The notes under the pieces: model-generated | Database searches by the model: none | What the model was told of the DNA's origin: nothing | The model's input: only the letters and a program-made list of their open reading frames with translations | In this document: positions 1-8,839 of the stretch, in pieces | Layout of the letters: each line of letters opens with the position of its first letter | How positions within the stretch are numbered: position 1 is the stretch's first letter | Assembly: GCA_001885315.1 (NCBI GenBank) | Contig: MLPZ01000012.1 | Span: 1-64,000 of the forward strand | Length of the DNA stretch: 64,000 nucleotides | Origin: Treponema sp. CETP13 | GTDB taxonomy: Bacteria > Spirochaetota > Spirochaetia > Treponematales > Treponemataceae | Reading direction: 5' to 3' | Position numbers and translations under genes: made by a program

Positions 1-65
1 TATTCTCCTATGGAATTGTACGACCCCTTATTTTTTTTGTCTAGTTTAGTATAGCCTATCCAGTT

Positions 66-632
66 ATGGCAAATTTTAGCAAAGGTGATTATTTAATTTT
101 GCAAAATGAGATAAATAATATTCCTTTAGTGATGGAAATAGCACATAGGAAAGGAATGACGATTTGTTTAAATCCTTCTCCATATAATGAAAAAATTAAA
201 ACTTTTAATCTGGAGTATGTGGATTATTTTTTAATAAATGAAATAGAAGCAGCATCAATGGCCGGTTGCTGTACTGGAAATGTAGAACAAGTGATTAAAG
301 AATTAAAATTTAAATATCCTTCCGCCAAATTTGTTATTACTTTGGGAAAGGATGGGGTTATTTATTTTGATAAAAATATTGAAAAAAGACATGGAACATA
401 TGATGTTCCAGTAGTTGATACAACAGCGGCAGGAGATACCTTTACAGGATATTTTATAGCATCATTATCGAAAGGGATAGCTATTGAAGAGGCTTTAGAG
501 TTAGCATCTAAAGCTTCCTCTTTAGCAGTATCAAAAAGTGGTGCTGCAGTTTCAATTCCCAATTTAAAAACAGTGTTAGAAAGTAAAATGGTATTGCAAA
601 CCAAGAGTAATTCTAATGTTGGAGTAATATAA
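66..632 (+). pseudogene. 5'-truncated PfkB-family sugar kinase (ribokinase-like)
   Basis: The encoded 188 residues match the C-terminal half of a ribokinase-type PfkB kinase. They include the anion-hole and catalytic-base motif DTTAAGDTF near residue 118 and the usual C-terminal helices. Ribokinases are about 300 residues long, so roughly the first 110 residues, with the N-terminal sugar-binding motifs, are missing. The reading frame is closed by TAG at 42-44, so there is no upstream continuation, and the ATG used here falls inside what is normally mid-protein. No good ribosome binding site precedes it. The gene lies 8 bp before a LacI regulator, which fits a former sugar-utilisation operon. 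I infer a decapitated gene. A cryptic short product or a local assembly join is possible. Confidence 0.62.
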
Positions 633-640
633 AAAGCAAA

Positions 641-1642
641 ATGAATACACTTAAAGATGTTGCACAGCTTGCTGGAGTATCTATTGCTACAGTTTCTCAT
701 GTAATAAATAAAACTAGATTTGTTAGTGATTCCTTAAAAGAAAAAGTAAATAAAGCTATGGAAGAATTAGATTATCAGCCAAATATGATGGCTCGAGCTT
801 TAAAAATGGGATTTCAGAAAACTATAGGTGTTATTGTTCCAGATTGTACAAATCCCTTTTTTGCTGAAATTTCTAGATCGCTAGATCAGTATTGCTTTTC
901 TAAAGGATATAATATTATTTTATGTAATACTAATAATAATATTGAACAACAAGCTTCTTATACAAATATGCTTATTTCAAAAAAAGTAGATGGAGTTATT
1001 TTTATTTCATCAGATAATACAGATGATGATATAAGTAAACTTTTAAAATATTCTATTCCTATTGTCATAGCTGATAGGACAAATAGACATTATAATATTG
1101 ATAATATAGTTGTAAATAATGAAAAAGGTGGATATGAAGCAACTAAGTATTTACTAAAACGTGGTTTTACAAAAATAGGTTGTATCAGTGGTCCTGCTTT
1201 TATTTCATCAAGCTCTCAGAGAGTTTTAGGGTATAAAAAAGCTTTAAAAGAAGCAGGTATAAAAATTAATGAAGATTTTATTTCTGTAGGAGATTTTCAT
1301 TTTGCAGGAGGAATTTCTGGTGCCTATAAATTTTTGAAATTATCTAATAGGCCAGAAGCCGTTTTTGCAACAAACGATATGATGGCTTTAGGCTTTATTA
1401 ATACATTATCTAATGAAGGATTAGAAGTTCCTAGAGATATATCTGTTATTGGTTATGACGACATTCAACTTGCAAAGTTTATTTCTCCAAAATTAACAAC
1501 AATATCACAACCACTAGAAGAGTTGGCCAAAATAGCAACAGATTTGTTATTAGATAAAATTAATAATAAAACTATTAGTGCAAAATTAATAACACTAGAT
1601 CCTGTTTTGATTGAAAGAGATTCGTGTTCTGTAAAAAAATAG
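641..1642 (+). CDS. LacI/GalR-family transcriptional regulator
   Basis: This 333-residue protein opens with the canonical LacI helix-turn-helix and hinge (TLKDVAQLAGVSIATVSHVI at residues 3-22, then YQPNMMARAL). It continues into a periplasmic-binding-protein-like effector domain (IGVIVPDCTNPFF near 62, FATNDMMALGF near 243, DISVIGYDD near 267). Length and domain order are standard. It starts 8 bp after the truncated sugar kinase, so it probably once controlled that sugar operon. The likely effector is a sugar such as ribose, which is an inference from the neighbour only. The ribosome binding site is weak, suggesting coupling to the upstream frame. Confidence 0.93.
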   Translation: MNTLKDVAQLAGVSIATVSHVINKTRFVSDSLKEKVNKAMEELDYQPNMMARALKMGFQKTIGVIVPDCTNPFFAEISRSLDQYCFSKGYNIILCNTNNNIEQQASYTNMLISKKVDGVIFISSDNTDDDISKLLKYSIPIVIADRTNRHYNIDNIVVNNEKGGYEATKYLLKRGFTKIGCISGPAFISSSSQRVLGYKKALKEAGIKINEDFISVGDFHFAGGISGAYKFLKLSNRPEAVFATNDMMALGFINTLSNEGLEVPRDISVIGYDDIQLAKFISPKLTTISQPLEELAKIATDLLLDKINNKTISAKLITLDPVLIERDSCSVKK

Positions 1643-1685
1643 TTTATTTGTATACATAAGGTGATAGCACTTTGATTATTTGATT

Positions 1686-1727
1686 ACAAACTAAATCTCG
1701 GCTTTCTACGAGTGAGGTTTGTGTTTT
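1686..1727 (+). terminator. Possible intrinsic terminator after the LacI gene
   Basis: ACAAAC (1686) pairs with GTTTGT, and an inner CTCG pairs with CGAG across an 8-base loop. The hairpin ends in a short GTTTT run. The middle of the stem is mismatched and the T run is short, so this is a weak call. Confidence 0.4.
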
Positions 1728-1863
1728 AATTTGCGCATAGATTTTATGATAAGGATAAAAAGTATATTGAATATTCTCAAAACAGAGCAATAATATTCTG
1801 AGGTGTTACTATATAGCGTTTTTTATGTCTACTATGTTATACTATTGTTAAGGAGCATAGAGA

Positions 1864-2472
1864 ATGAAAAGACGTATCATTTCTTTAGTTTTTATTTTGG
1901 TTATCTTTTTTGTATTTAGTTGTGCAACAACAAATATTAGTAGTTTTAAAAATCCAGATATAGAAATATCAACTTATAAGAAAATTCTTGTATTTGGAAA
2001 TACAAGGGATATTGATTTTAGAAAAACATTAGAAGCAGATTTAGTAAATGAATTTACTTCTAATGGCAAGAATGCTGTTTCTCGTATAAATATTGTTTCT
2101 CCATTAAAAGAATATTCTCAAAGTGAGTTAGATCAGATTTATTTAGAGAATGGGATTGATTGTATTGTGTCAGTAACCGTTATAGATGCCTCTGAAGAGT
2201 CTTCTTATATACCACAAAAAACACAGATTAATTATAAAAGCCAGTATGTAGATGGAGAATTAGTTAGTGTTCCTTATACAACGACATCTGGTGGATATTC
2301 AGTTTCATATCCAAAAGCAAGTTTTGAAATAGTTTTTACTGATGTAAAAACGGGTGAATTGGCATTAAAAGCTACTGCAAATTCTAAGGGTGATGAATTT
2401 TCTGATATGAAAACAATTTCAAAATCGTTAGCTAAAACAATTGTAAAAGAATCATTACTTAGCGAGGATTAA
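1864..2472 (+). CDS. Hypothetical lipoprotein
   Basis: This 202-residue protein begins with a basic, strongly hydrophobic leader and a lipobox-like VFSC with Cys at residue 19, so it should be lipidated and exported. The mature part is a mixed alpha/beta domain. A stretch near residues 117-145 (SYIPQKTQINYKSQYVDG and a Thr/Ser/Tyr-rich segment) resembles small spirochaete lipoproteins of unknown role. A good AAGGAG site precedes the ATG. It is monocistronic or leads into the DsrE gene 55 bp downstream. I do not recognise a specific family and assign no function. Confidence 0.8.
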   Translation: MKRRIISLVFILVIFFVFSCATTNISSFKNPDIEISTYKKILVFGNTRDIDFRKTLEADLVNEFTSNGKNAVSRINIVSPLKEYSQSELDQIYLENGIDCIVSVTVIDASEESSYIPQKTQINYKSQYVDGELVSVPYTTTSGGYSVSYPKASFEIVFTDVKTGELALKATANSKGDEFSDMKTISKSLAKTIVKESLLSED

Positions 2473-2527
2473 TAAAAAAGTAGATGTCTAAATCAATTAT
2501 CTAAGTTAAACATCTAAGGAGATTGAA

Positions 2528-2866
2528 GTGAGTAAAGAGTTATTTATTTTGTGGACAAATTCTGATGAAGTTCTTTTTGAAAAAATGGTTTTTATGTATG
2601 CAAAAACTTCCATACAAAAAAAATGGTGGGATGAGGTTACTGTAATAATATGGGGAAGTACTGCAAAATTATCGGCAACTTCAACTATTGTTAAAGATGG
2701 TATTAGAGAACTGCTTAAAGCTGGTGTTAAAGTATCGGCTTGTAAAGCATGTGCTACTCAATTGAATGTGGCAGAGCCTTTACTTGAACTTGGGGTAGAA
2801 CTTAAATATTGGGGAGAGCCTTTAACAATGATCCTGCAAAATGATCAAAAATTGATAACCATATAA
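2528..2866 (+). CDS. DsrE-family protein
   Basis: The 112-residue protein has the compact DsrE/DsrF fold pattern. A beta strand with ELFILWTNSD at the N-terminus is followed by EVTVIIWGSTAKLSA and then KVSACKACATQL, with cysteines at the position often used in sulfur-relay members. The start is GTG at 2528, chosen because AAGGAG lies 6-7 bases upstream and the length then fits the family. No sulfur-transfer operon is adjacent. This fits the stand-alone DsrE proteins of anaerobes, whose substrate is unknown. Confidence 0.82.
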   Translation: MSKELFILWTNSDEVLFEKMVFMYAKTSIQKKWWDEVTVIIWGSTAKLSATSTIVKDGIRELLKAGVKVSACKACATQLNVAEPLLELGVELKYWGEPLTMILQNDQKLITI

Positions 2867-2954
2867 GTTTGTAGAAATTTTGTTAAAATATTATTGGAAA
2901 ATAAACTTATTTCAAGTTTCTGATTACAACGGATTGATATTTAGAGGTAAAAAT

Positions 2955-3548
2955 ATGATTAGTGAAAAATTAGTTCAACAAATGAACTTTATAAACGAAA
3001 TAGAAAAATTAAAAATTGTATATAGGCAAAATGGTGTGGTCGGAGGTGCTCGGCAGGAAAACAGTGCTGAACATTCATGGCACATTGCTATTATGGCATT
3101 TACCTTGCAAGAATACGCAGAGAAAGATATAGACATACTAAGAGTTATTAAGATGTTACTTATTCACGATCTAGTAGAAATATATGCAGGTGATGTCTTT
3201 TTATATGACGATGCTGGCAGAGATAAAATAAAAACTCAAGAGAAAAAAGCTGCAGATAAGCTCTTTGGCTTATTACCTGATGAACAAAGTCGTGAATTTA
3301 ATGGACTTTGGAATGAATATGAACAGGCCTCTACAAAAGAAGCAAAATATGCTTTGGTTTTGGACAATCTTCAACCTATATTGAATCATTACTATACGAG
3401 AAATCAGAACATAAAAGGTAAAAAGATTAAAAAATCGCAAGTTATTAATAAAAAACGCTGCATCAAAGAGTACTCTGAAGAATTATGGGCTTTTACTCTT
3501 GAAACAATCGATAAGAGTGTAGCTATCGGCCTTTTTGAGGATGATTAA
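2955..3548 (+). CDS. HD-domain phosphohydrolase (YfbR/HDDC2-like 5'-nucleotidase family)
   Basis: A 197-residue HD-domain protein. The metal-binding set is visible as EHSWH (His40, His43) and IHDLVEIYAGD (His71-Asp72, Asp80), matching the HD_3 group that dephosphorylates deoxynucleoside 5'-monophosphates. An in-frame start exists 75 bases upstream at 2880, but the extra residues are not family-like. The ATG at 2955 has GAGGT 6-7 bases upstream, so I use it. The C-terminus is slightly rich in Lys, as in relatives. It probably acts in the cytoplasm on nucleotide pools. The exact substrate cannot be read from sequence. Confidence 0.85.
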   Translation: MISEKLVQQMNFINEIEKLKIVYRQNGVVGGARQENSAEHSWHIAIMAFTLQEYAEKDIDILRVIKMLLIHDLVEIYAGDVFLYDDAGRDKIKTQEKKAADKLFGLLPDEQSREFNGLWNEYEQASTKEAKYALVLDNLQPILNHYYTRNQNIKGKKIKKSQVINKKRCIKEYSEELWAFTLETIDKSVAIGLFEDD

Positions 3549-3640
3549 GAGATAGAACGTTGGAATATTTCAATTGCAGAAATGAAAGATCTAATATACT
3601 ACAATTTTAATGATATAGGTAATAAAGTTCTTAGATAAGG

Positions 3641-4765
3641 CTATTTAATTCTTTTAGCCATTTCAATTAGATGCCAAGTTCTAAAAGCGGCATCTTCTGT
3701 TAGCTCTAGGGATTTTCCCATAGCTTGTGATAATGGCATTGCGGCATTTGTAGTACTTACAATTGCTGAAATGCCATTATCATATAAAACTTCTGTGTCA
3801 GAGCCAATATCTCCTGCAAAGGCAATAACTTCTAAATGATATTTAGATGCAAGAGTAGCAACACCAACTGGTACTTTTCCTCTAATGCTTTGTCCATCAA
3901 TTTTACCTTCACCGGTAATTACCAGAGAGGAATCTTTTAAAGACTCTTCTATACCAATTAAATCTAATACTAAGGTAATACCGCTTTCTAGTGTTGCCCC
4001 ACAAAAACTGCAGAGAGCAAAACCTAATCCACCAGCTGCACCTGCACCAGGCATTTTTGCAGCATCTTCTTTATTTGAAATTGTAGCAAAATTTTTAAGG
4101 CTTTTGTCCATAATCGCAATAATTTGAGGAGTAGCTCCTTTTTGTGGCCCATAGATAGCGCTACACCCATTTTCACCACAAAGAGGATTGTCTACATCAC
4201 AAGCTACTCTAATATGTGCTTTAGCTAATAGCGGAGTCATTTGTGAATAATCGACACTGTCTAATTGTTGTAATGCTTTTCCATCAGGAACTAATTCTTT
4301 TTTATTTTTATCATAAAATTTTGCACCAAGAGCGGTTAGTAACCCAATACCACCATCATTTGTTGCACTTCCACCAATTCCAATAATTAATTCTGTACAG
4401 CCATTCTCTAGCGCATGCAATACTAATTCACCAGTACCAAGCGTTGTGGTATGTAACGGGTTCCTTTTGTCTTCTGGAACCAAAGGAAGTCCACTAGCGG
4501 CAGCCATTTCTATTATTGCCATAGCTCCACGTTTTAAATAAGATGCATTAACAGTCTCAAATAGGGGGCCATGAACAGGAATGGTGATTATCTCGTCACC
4601 TTTTTTTTGTAGTGTATCAATTAAACCTTCACCACCATCTGCTACAGGATATTTATCGCAAATAACATCTGGATTTACGCGGTGTATGCCTCTTTCTATA
4701 GCTCTAGCAACTTCTATAGAACTAGCACTTCCTTTAAATGAATCTGTAGCGATTGTTACTTTCAT
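3641..4765 (-). CDS. Glycerate kinase
   Basis: The 374-residue protein is a full-length type-1 glycerate kinase, which phosphorylates D-glycerate with ATP. Family landmarks include ATDSFKGSASS at the N-terminus, PVADGGEGLIDTL near residue 40, IGIGGSATNDGGIGLLTALGA near 128 and ITGEGKIDGQS near 283. A minus-strand promoter (TTGACA, 17 bases, CATCAT) lies upstream at 4799-4827, and AAGGAAC precedes the ATG. It is transcribed alone, convergent with the HD gene. It probably feeds lower glycolysis through 2-phosphoglycerate. Confidence 0.95.
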   Translation of the reverse strand: MKVTIATDSFKGSASSIEVARAIERGIHRVNPDVICDKYPVADGGEGLIDTLQKKGDEIITIPVHGPLFETVNASYLKRGAMAIIEMAAASGLPLVPEDKRNPLHTTTLGTGELVLHALENGCTELIIGIGGSATNDGGIGLLTALGAKFYDKNKKELVPDGKALQQLDSVDYSQMTPLLAKAHIRVACDVDNPLCGENGCSAIYGPQKGATPQIIAIMDKSLKNFATISNKEDAAKMPGAGAAGGLGFALCSFCGATLESGITLVLDLIGIEESLKDSSLVITGEGKIDGQSIRGKVPVGVATLASKYHLEVIAFAGDIGSDTEVLYDNGISAIVSTTNAAMPLSQAMGKSLELTEDAAFRTWHLIEMAKRIK

Positions 4766-4798
4766 TTTTCTTGTTCCTTTTTTAGAGCCTTATAAATT

Positions 4799-4827
4799 AT
4801 GATGAACTTTGTTTAAGCTTCTGTCAA
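4799..4827 (-). promoter_or_regulatory. Promoter of glycerate kinase, one copy of a repeated promoter block
   Basis: On the minus strand TTGACA (4822-4827) is 17 bases from CATCAT (4799-4804). The surrounding ~80 bp, including an upstream TTTGCAAGAAAAA block, is similar to the region upstream of the DUF2934 gene at 9148-9220. Confidence 0.6.
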
Positions 4828-4917
4828 GTTTTAACCTTTTTCTTGCAAAGTTCATGTATTGCAAATTTGCCGTGCTATAATAAATAGGGAGAATATTTAG
4901 TAATTTAGGAGTTATTT

Positions 4918-4992
4918 ATGAATAAATGTACAAATGGAACTGTAAAAAGATTAATGCATATCTTGTATAGAACTTGTAGTAGAACGAGGTAA
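4918..4992 (+). CDS. Possible 24-residue leader ORF
   Basis: An ATG preceded by TAGGAG (7 bases) opens a 24-codon frame ending TAA at 4990-4992, inside the ribosome binding site region of the next gene (ATG 4999). The peptide is basic (four Arg and two Lys) with two Cys. The TATAAT-like sequence at 4876-4881 lies about 40 bases before it. The arrangement suggests a leader peptide translationally coupled to the kinase-like gene. The coding claim rests only on the ribosome binding site and spacing. Confidence 0.35.
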   Translation: MNKCTNGTVKRLMHILYRTCSRTR

Positions 4993-4998
4993 AACGAG

Positions 4999-5676
4999 AT
5001 GGAATATTTTGAAGATATACAATTACTAGATAATAAACTCATTATTAATGGGGATGTGTATTCTTATCTTTCAAAAATTGGAGAGGGGAAGAGTGCAATT
5101 TCTCTGTTGTACGAAAATCATAATCATAAAAAAGTAACACTTAAAAATTACATTCAAACTGAGCAAAATGCAATCCCGTTAACAGAAGCGGTAAATTTTG
5201 AAATCCTTAGTCATGAAAGAATGGCAGTAGCAGGAATTTCTATTCCAAAACTAATTGGTTTTAATAAAGAAAAATTGCTTTTAGTAAAAGAATATATAGA
5301 TGGTCCTGTTATGATTGATTACGTAGCACAGGGTAAAATTACTGATCAAATACTACAAAAAATGTTTGACTTGCACTACAAGTTAAAAAGAGCTGGATTC
5401 CATGTCGATTTTTACCCGGCAAATTTCATTATTTGCAACGACCGTATGTACTGCATTGATTATGAAGCGCATGAATACAATTCTGAATGGGACTTTATAA
5501 ACTGGGGGATTTTCTATTGGCTCAACACAAATGGAATAAAAGAGTTTTTAGTAACAAAAAATCCTGATTTAATAAATAAACCAGGAACCTACAAACCTTA
5601 CGATGCAGCTTTTTTAGAGGAACGGAATAGATTAGTAACTAAATTTAGCTATTTGGAAAACGAATTGCAAAACTAG
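4999..5676 (+). CDS. Small protein-kinase-fold phosphotransferase
   Basis: A 225-residue protein with the layout of a minimal kinase-like fold. A glycine-containing ATP loop (KIGEGKSAISLLY, residues 27-39) is followed by a Lys in the next strand, a hinge (LLVKEYIDGPV) and a catalytic segment in which Asp and Asn are spaced as in aminoglycoside/LPS kinases (GFHVDFYPANFII). The metal-binding Asp is in YCIDYEAHEYN. The size is close to Bud32/RIO-like or LPS core kinases. GAGGT sits 8 bases before the ATG. Substrate unknown. It could be a lipopolysaccharide kinase or a small-molecule phosphotransferase. Confidence 0.7.
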   Translation: MEYFEDIQLLDNKLIINGDVYSYLSKIGEGKSAISLLYENHNHKKVTLKNYIQTEQNAIPLTEAVNFEILSHERMAVAGISIPKLIGFNKEKLLLVKEYIDGPVMIDYVAQGKITDQILQKMFDLHYKLKRAGFHVDFYPANFIICNDRMYCIDYEAHEYNSEWDFINWGIFYWLNTNGIKEFLVTKNPDLINKPGTYKPYDAAFLEERNRLVTKFSYLENELQN

Positions 5677-5686
5677 AAATAAAGAC

Positions 5687-5721
5687 CGGAATTAGACCTT
5701 TAGTATTTAGATCTAATTCCG
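5687..5721. terminator. Bidirectional hairpin between convergent genes
   Basis: CGGAATTAGA (5687-5696) pairs perfectly with TCTAATTCCG (5712-5721), and flanking AAAG/CTTT can extend the stem. It sits between the convergent kinase-like gene and the GH31 gene and can serve both strands. Confidence 0.6.
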
Positions 5722-5741
5722 CCTTTACACTTATACGTGCG

Positions 5742-7928
5742 CTACTGAAGTTCTATCGAAAATTCATTTCCGCTAAAGCCTTCGTGCATCTTAATTTCTT
5801 CTTGTTCAACCAACGCAATTCGGTACGTAACCTCTGAGCGGTCGCGATTCCCGTCAATTTGCTTCACTGTTATGTTCAGATTTCCGTCAATTTTTGTGGC
5901 GGTAAATTCTGTAAGAGCAAAATCACCGGATTTGTATGAAAAGCCTTCTCCATCGTCAGCGTAGAGGGTTCCTTTTGCTGTGCCATTTTCATCAAGGCAG
6001 ATAAAAAGTGTAATGTCTTTGTCATTGTAGTCAGCGGTGCTTTGAATCTGAGAGCCAGTGCAGATTATTGAGCCACCTTTTTGTAAGAGCCGAACCTGAT
6101 GTGGGTCTGTTTTGGTGTTTTCTCCGGCAACGCTAATTTCTCTCCAGATTCCCTTGGGCATAGCTGTTTGACCCGCCCATTGTGGGACAACCATAAGTGA
6201 AGGCCCAAGTAAAAACGCTTTTTGCTCGGCTCTAAGCGACATATCCGAAGGATCTGCAAAGAACACCGGTTGCATTACAGGTAATCCACTCACCGAAGCT
6301 TCACGAAACTGAGTATAGAGGTAGGGTAAAAGCCGGTATCGACGATTTAAGGCTACGCGCGCTGTTTCTTCTACCTCGGCTCCAAATGCCCAGGGTTCCT
6401 GTGGCAAAGAGCTGTCATTTGTATGTGAGCGCGAGAACGGATAGAAAGCACCCACCGAGATCCAGTCGGCATAGAGGTCTGCAGATGCGTTGCCACCATA
6501 ACCGCCAATATCTGGGCCACTAAAAGGCTGGCCAGAAAGGCCAAGGTTTAAAGACATAGGAATAGACATTTCCATGTGATCACGGTTAGCAACATTGTCT
6601 CCAGTCCAGGTTGCGGCATATCTTTGTGAACCAATAAAACCTGAGCGGGTAAGCACAAAGGGCCTCTTATCTGGGTTTGCTGCAAGAATTCCTTCGCGGC
6701 TCGCCTGAACCATCAATTGCCCGTATACATTGTGATATCGGTTATGGGTGTCCTCTGGATAGTTTTCGTCACCTCGTTGAATACATCTTACGTCCATAGT
6801 CCCTCCGATTCCGTTGAATACAGCAGGTTCGTTCATATCATTCCAAATGCCGTCTATCCCATTGGCCATAAAATCTTTGTAGAGACCAGCCCACCACTTT
6901 CGTGTGGAACTTCTGGTAAAATCAGGGAACACACAGGTTCCCGGCCATACATTTCCGGTATAGTTGTTCCCATTTGCGGTTTTCACCCAATGATTTCCAA
7001 GAGTTCCACTATCATATACCGAGTATCCTTTTTCTGCCTTAACGCCCGGGTCAATCATCCAAATAGACTTAAAATCGTTTTCATGGAGATACTGATTTAA
7101 AGCACTGGGGTCGGGGAACCGATCTGAATCGAAGGTGAAAATGCGATATTCATCCATATAATGAATATCGAGCCAGATAACGTCAGCTGGAATTTTCTTT
7201 GCACGAAAGGTATCTGCAATCTCTCGGACACGAGAATCGGGGTAATATGAATAGCGACATTGGTGATAGCCTAAAGCCCAAAGGGGTGGTAGTTCCATGC
7301 GGCCAATATAAGAAGAAAGAGTTGAAACTACTTCCTGTGGAGAATCCCCTTCTATTATGCACACGCGAAACCCAGGGCCTCGAGACACAAAGGTTATGTC
7401 TCCGCGTAGGGTAATTGTTTGTCGCCATGTAGTGTCGGCCAATACTCCAAAGGCTGAGCCGTCTTCTCTTACAGCCAATACCCATGGGTGAGACTGGTAG
7501 AGTTGTTTTCCTCCAAACTTAGAATAGGCATAGTTATCGGTATTCCAAAGAAATACTTCACGATCATTTCGTACGAGAGGTCCCATAACTTCTCCAGTTC
7601 CGTAGAGCGAGGTGCCGCTTTCTATAGGAATTATAAAACCTGTTCGATTTTTCTCCTGAAAAAAGACAGGCTGTACTTTCCATCCTTTTTGAATCTTACC
7701 AATCTCTTCTGGTTCATTTTCAAAGGCAAAAGAGGGAAGATTTTCCTGCGCGTCATAATTGGCCGGATAAAAAATTGCTGCATTTTTGCCAATCATAGCG
7801 GAATTGCTTATTGCAATTTTTTGACGATTATTACTGAGTTTTACGTTAGGCTTTGTGGAACAGGCCACAAGAGCGAAACAGAGTAAAAAGCTGAGTTTTC
7901 TAATAAGCTGATTTGTATGGTTTTTAAT
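5742..7928 (-). CDS. GH31 alpha-glucosidase, predicted lipoprotein, apparent ATT start
   Basis: A glycoside hydrolase family 31 enzyme that releases glucose from alpha-glucosides. The nucleophile lies in IWNDMNEPA (Asp364 in the numbering used here) and the acid/base in WTGDNVANRD (Asp444). The longest frame with an ATG/GTG/TTG start begins at GTG 7868, which cuts through a signal peptide. Reading 20 codons further upstream gives LIRKLSFLLCFALVAC, a complete lipoprotein leader. That extension begins with ATT at 7928, 8 bases after AGGAG. No ATG, GTG or TTG is in frame there. I infer initiation at ATT or a mutated ATG. The predicted location is a membrane-anchored extracytoplasmic enzyme. Confidence 0.88.
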   Translation of the reverse strand: MKNHTNQLIRKLSFLLCFALVACSTKPNVKLSNNRQKIAISNSAMIGKNAAIFYPANYDAQENLPSFAFENEPEEIGKIQKGWKVQPVFFQEKNRTGFIIPIESGTSLYGTGEVMGPLVRNDREVFLWNTDNYAYSKFGGKQLYQSHPWVLAVREDGSAFGVLADTTWRQTITLRGDITFVSRGPGFRVCIIEGDSPQEVVSTLSSYIGRMELPPLWALGYHQCRYSYYPDSRVREIADTFRAKKIPADVIWLDIHYMDEYRIFTFDSDRFPDPSALNQYLHENDFKSIWMIDPGVKAEKGYSVYDSGTLGNHWVKTANGNNYTGNVWPGTCVFPDFTRSSTRKWWAGLYKDFMANGIDGIWNDMNEPAVFNGIGGTMDVRCIQRGDENYPEDTHNRYHNVYGQLMVQASREGILAANPDKRPFVLTRSGFIGSQRYAATWTGDNVANRDHMEMSIPMSLNLGLSGQPFSGPDIGGYGGNASADLYADWISVGAFYPFSRSHTNDSSLPQEPWAFGAEVEETARVALNRRYRLLPYLYTQFREASVSGLPVMQPVFFADPSDMSLRAEQKAFLLGPSLMVVPQWAGQTAMPKGIWREISVAGENTKTDPHQVRLLQKGGSIICTGSQIQSTADYNDKDITLFICLDENGTAKGTLYADDGEGFSYKSGDFALTEFTATKIDGNLNITVKQIDGNRDRSEVTYRIALVEQEEIKMHEGFSGNEFSIELQ

Positions 7929-8024
7929 GGTGAATCTCCTCTGTTTTATTTTACAATACAGTCTTTAAATTTACAAGAAAAATATAGTAATGAGAGGATT
8001 ATGGGAAACTAAGCATACGATTAC

Positions 8025-8116
8025 GGGCATACCCCTACCTTGTAGGGTCGGGCTATTCGCTTAAACTCCTCGGTCTTTGCCCTGTGGGGTATTGCTACTA
8101 TCCCTTATGCAAAAAA
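8025..8116. repeat. Structured dispersed repeat, copy 1
   Basis: A 92 bp element starting GGGCATACCCCTAC and ending CTATCCCTTATGCAAAAAA. It is about 80% identical to copy 2 at 9296-9390. It contains a perfect small hairpin (CCCTAC-CTT-GTAGGG) and terminal GCATA/TATGC inverted ends, and it is more GC-rich than its surroundings. It resembles REP-like elements seen between genes in treponemes and Bacteroidetes, though that is from memory and not a search. Confidence 0.8.
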
Positions 8117-8123
8117 GATGTGT

Positions 8124-8195
8124 TATAATAAAGTGTTGTTAGGTTTTCTCAGGCGTGTAGCCAATGCGCTCGATGTGGTCCCAGAGATGACATAG
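8124..8195 (+). pseudogene. 3' fragment of a duplicated HTH antitoxin gene
   Basis: The sequence TATAATAAAGTG onward repeats the last third of the antitoxin gene at 9557-9847 (parent segment about 9759-9826), with few mismatches. The frame reads NKVLLGFLRRVANALDVVPE and then stops at 8195. It sits directly after repeat copy 1, whereas in the intact locus about 370 bp separates the repeat from this part. This is therefore a duplicate with an internal deletion. Confidence 0.72.
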
Positions 8196-8275
8196 TTTCA
8201 AGTAGCTTTGGCTAATATCCTGGCTAGCTAATGCTGATAAAAAAGAATTTTATTTAATTTAAGGAGTATAAAGCG

Positions 8276-8809
8276 ATGTATATTAAGAAATTAATAGGAG
8301 AAAAATGTTATCTTTCACCAATTGATATAAATGATGCAGAAAAATATGCAATGTGGTTAAATGATCAAGAAATTGCAGATTTTTTAACTTTATCAACTGC
8401 TGTTATTCCGGTTGATGGGGAACGAGAAATCCTTCAAAAAATGTCAAAAGATCATAATTATGCGATAGTCGATCTAAAAACAAATACATTGCTCGGAAAT
8501 GTTGGATTGATAGATATTAATCATATACATGGCTCTGCAGAAATAGGAATATTTATTGGCGATAAATCGTACTGGAATAAAGGATACGGGAAAGAGGCTT
8601 TGTCTTTACTTATCGATTATTCATATAAAAAGTTAAATCTTCATAATATTTTATTACGAACCTATGATTTTAATGTACGAGCAATCGCTTGTTATGAAAA
8701 AATTGGATTTAAGCGAATAGGTGAAATACGCCAAGGAATCCAAAGAAATCTTGAATTTCACAATATAATTTTAATGGATATTCTGCCTAGTGATTTCTAT
8801 AAAAAATGA
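8276..8809 (+). CDS. GNAT-family N-acetyltransferase (RimJ/RimL-like)
   Basis: A 177-residue acetyltransferase of the Acetyltransf_3 type. The acetyl-CoA binding motif A is SYWNKGYGKEALSLLIDYSY near residues 101-120, followed by the conserved NVRAIACYEKIGFKRIGEIR segment. AAGGAG lies upstream of the ATG. It is flanked by repeat copies and toxin-antitoxin debris, which suggests an accessory gene. The substrate is unknown. Members acetylate ribosomal protein N-termini, amino sugars or antibiotics. Confidence 0.88.
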   Translation: MYIKKLIGEKCYLSPIDINDAEKYAMWLNDQEIADFLTLSTAVIPVDGEREILQKMSKDHNYAIVDLKTNTLLGNVGLIDINHIHGSAEIGIFIGDKSYWNKGYGKEALSLLIDYSYKKLNLHNILLRTYDFNVRAIACYEKIGFKRIGEIRQGIQRNLEFHNIILMDILPSDFYKK

Positions 8810-8839
8810 GTTTTAGTGCATTAAAAGATGAGTTGTAGT

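Noticed and set aside
2880-2954. Longer start of the HD protein at 2880
   Set aside because: The ATG at 2955 has GAGGT at the right distance, while the added residues have no family match and the extension overlaps weak intergenic sequence.
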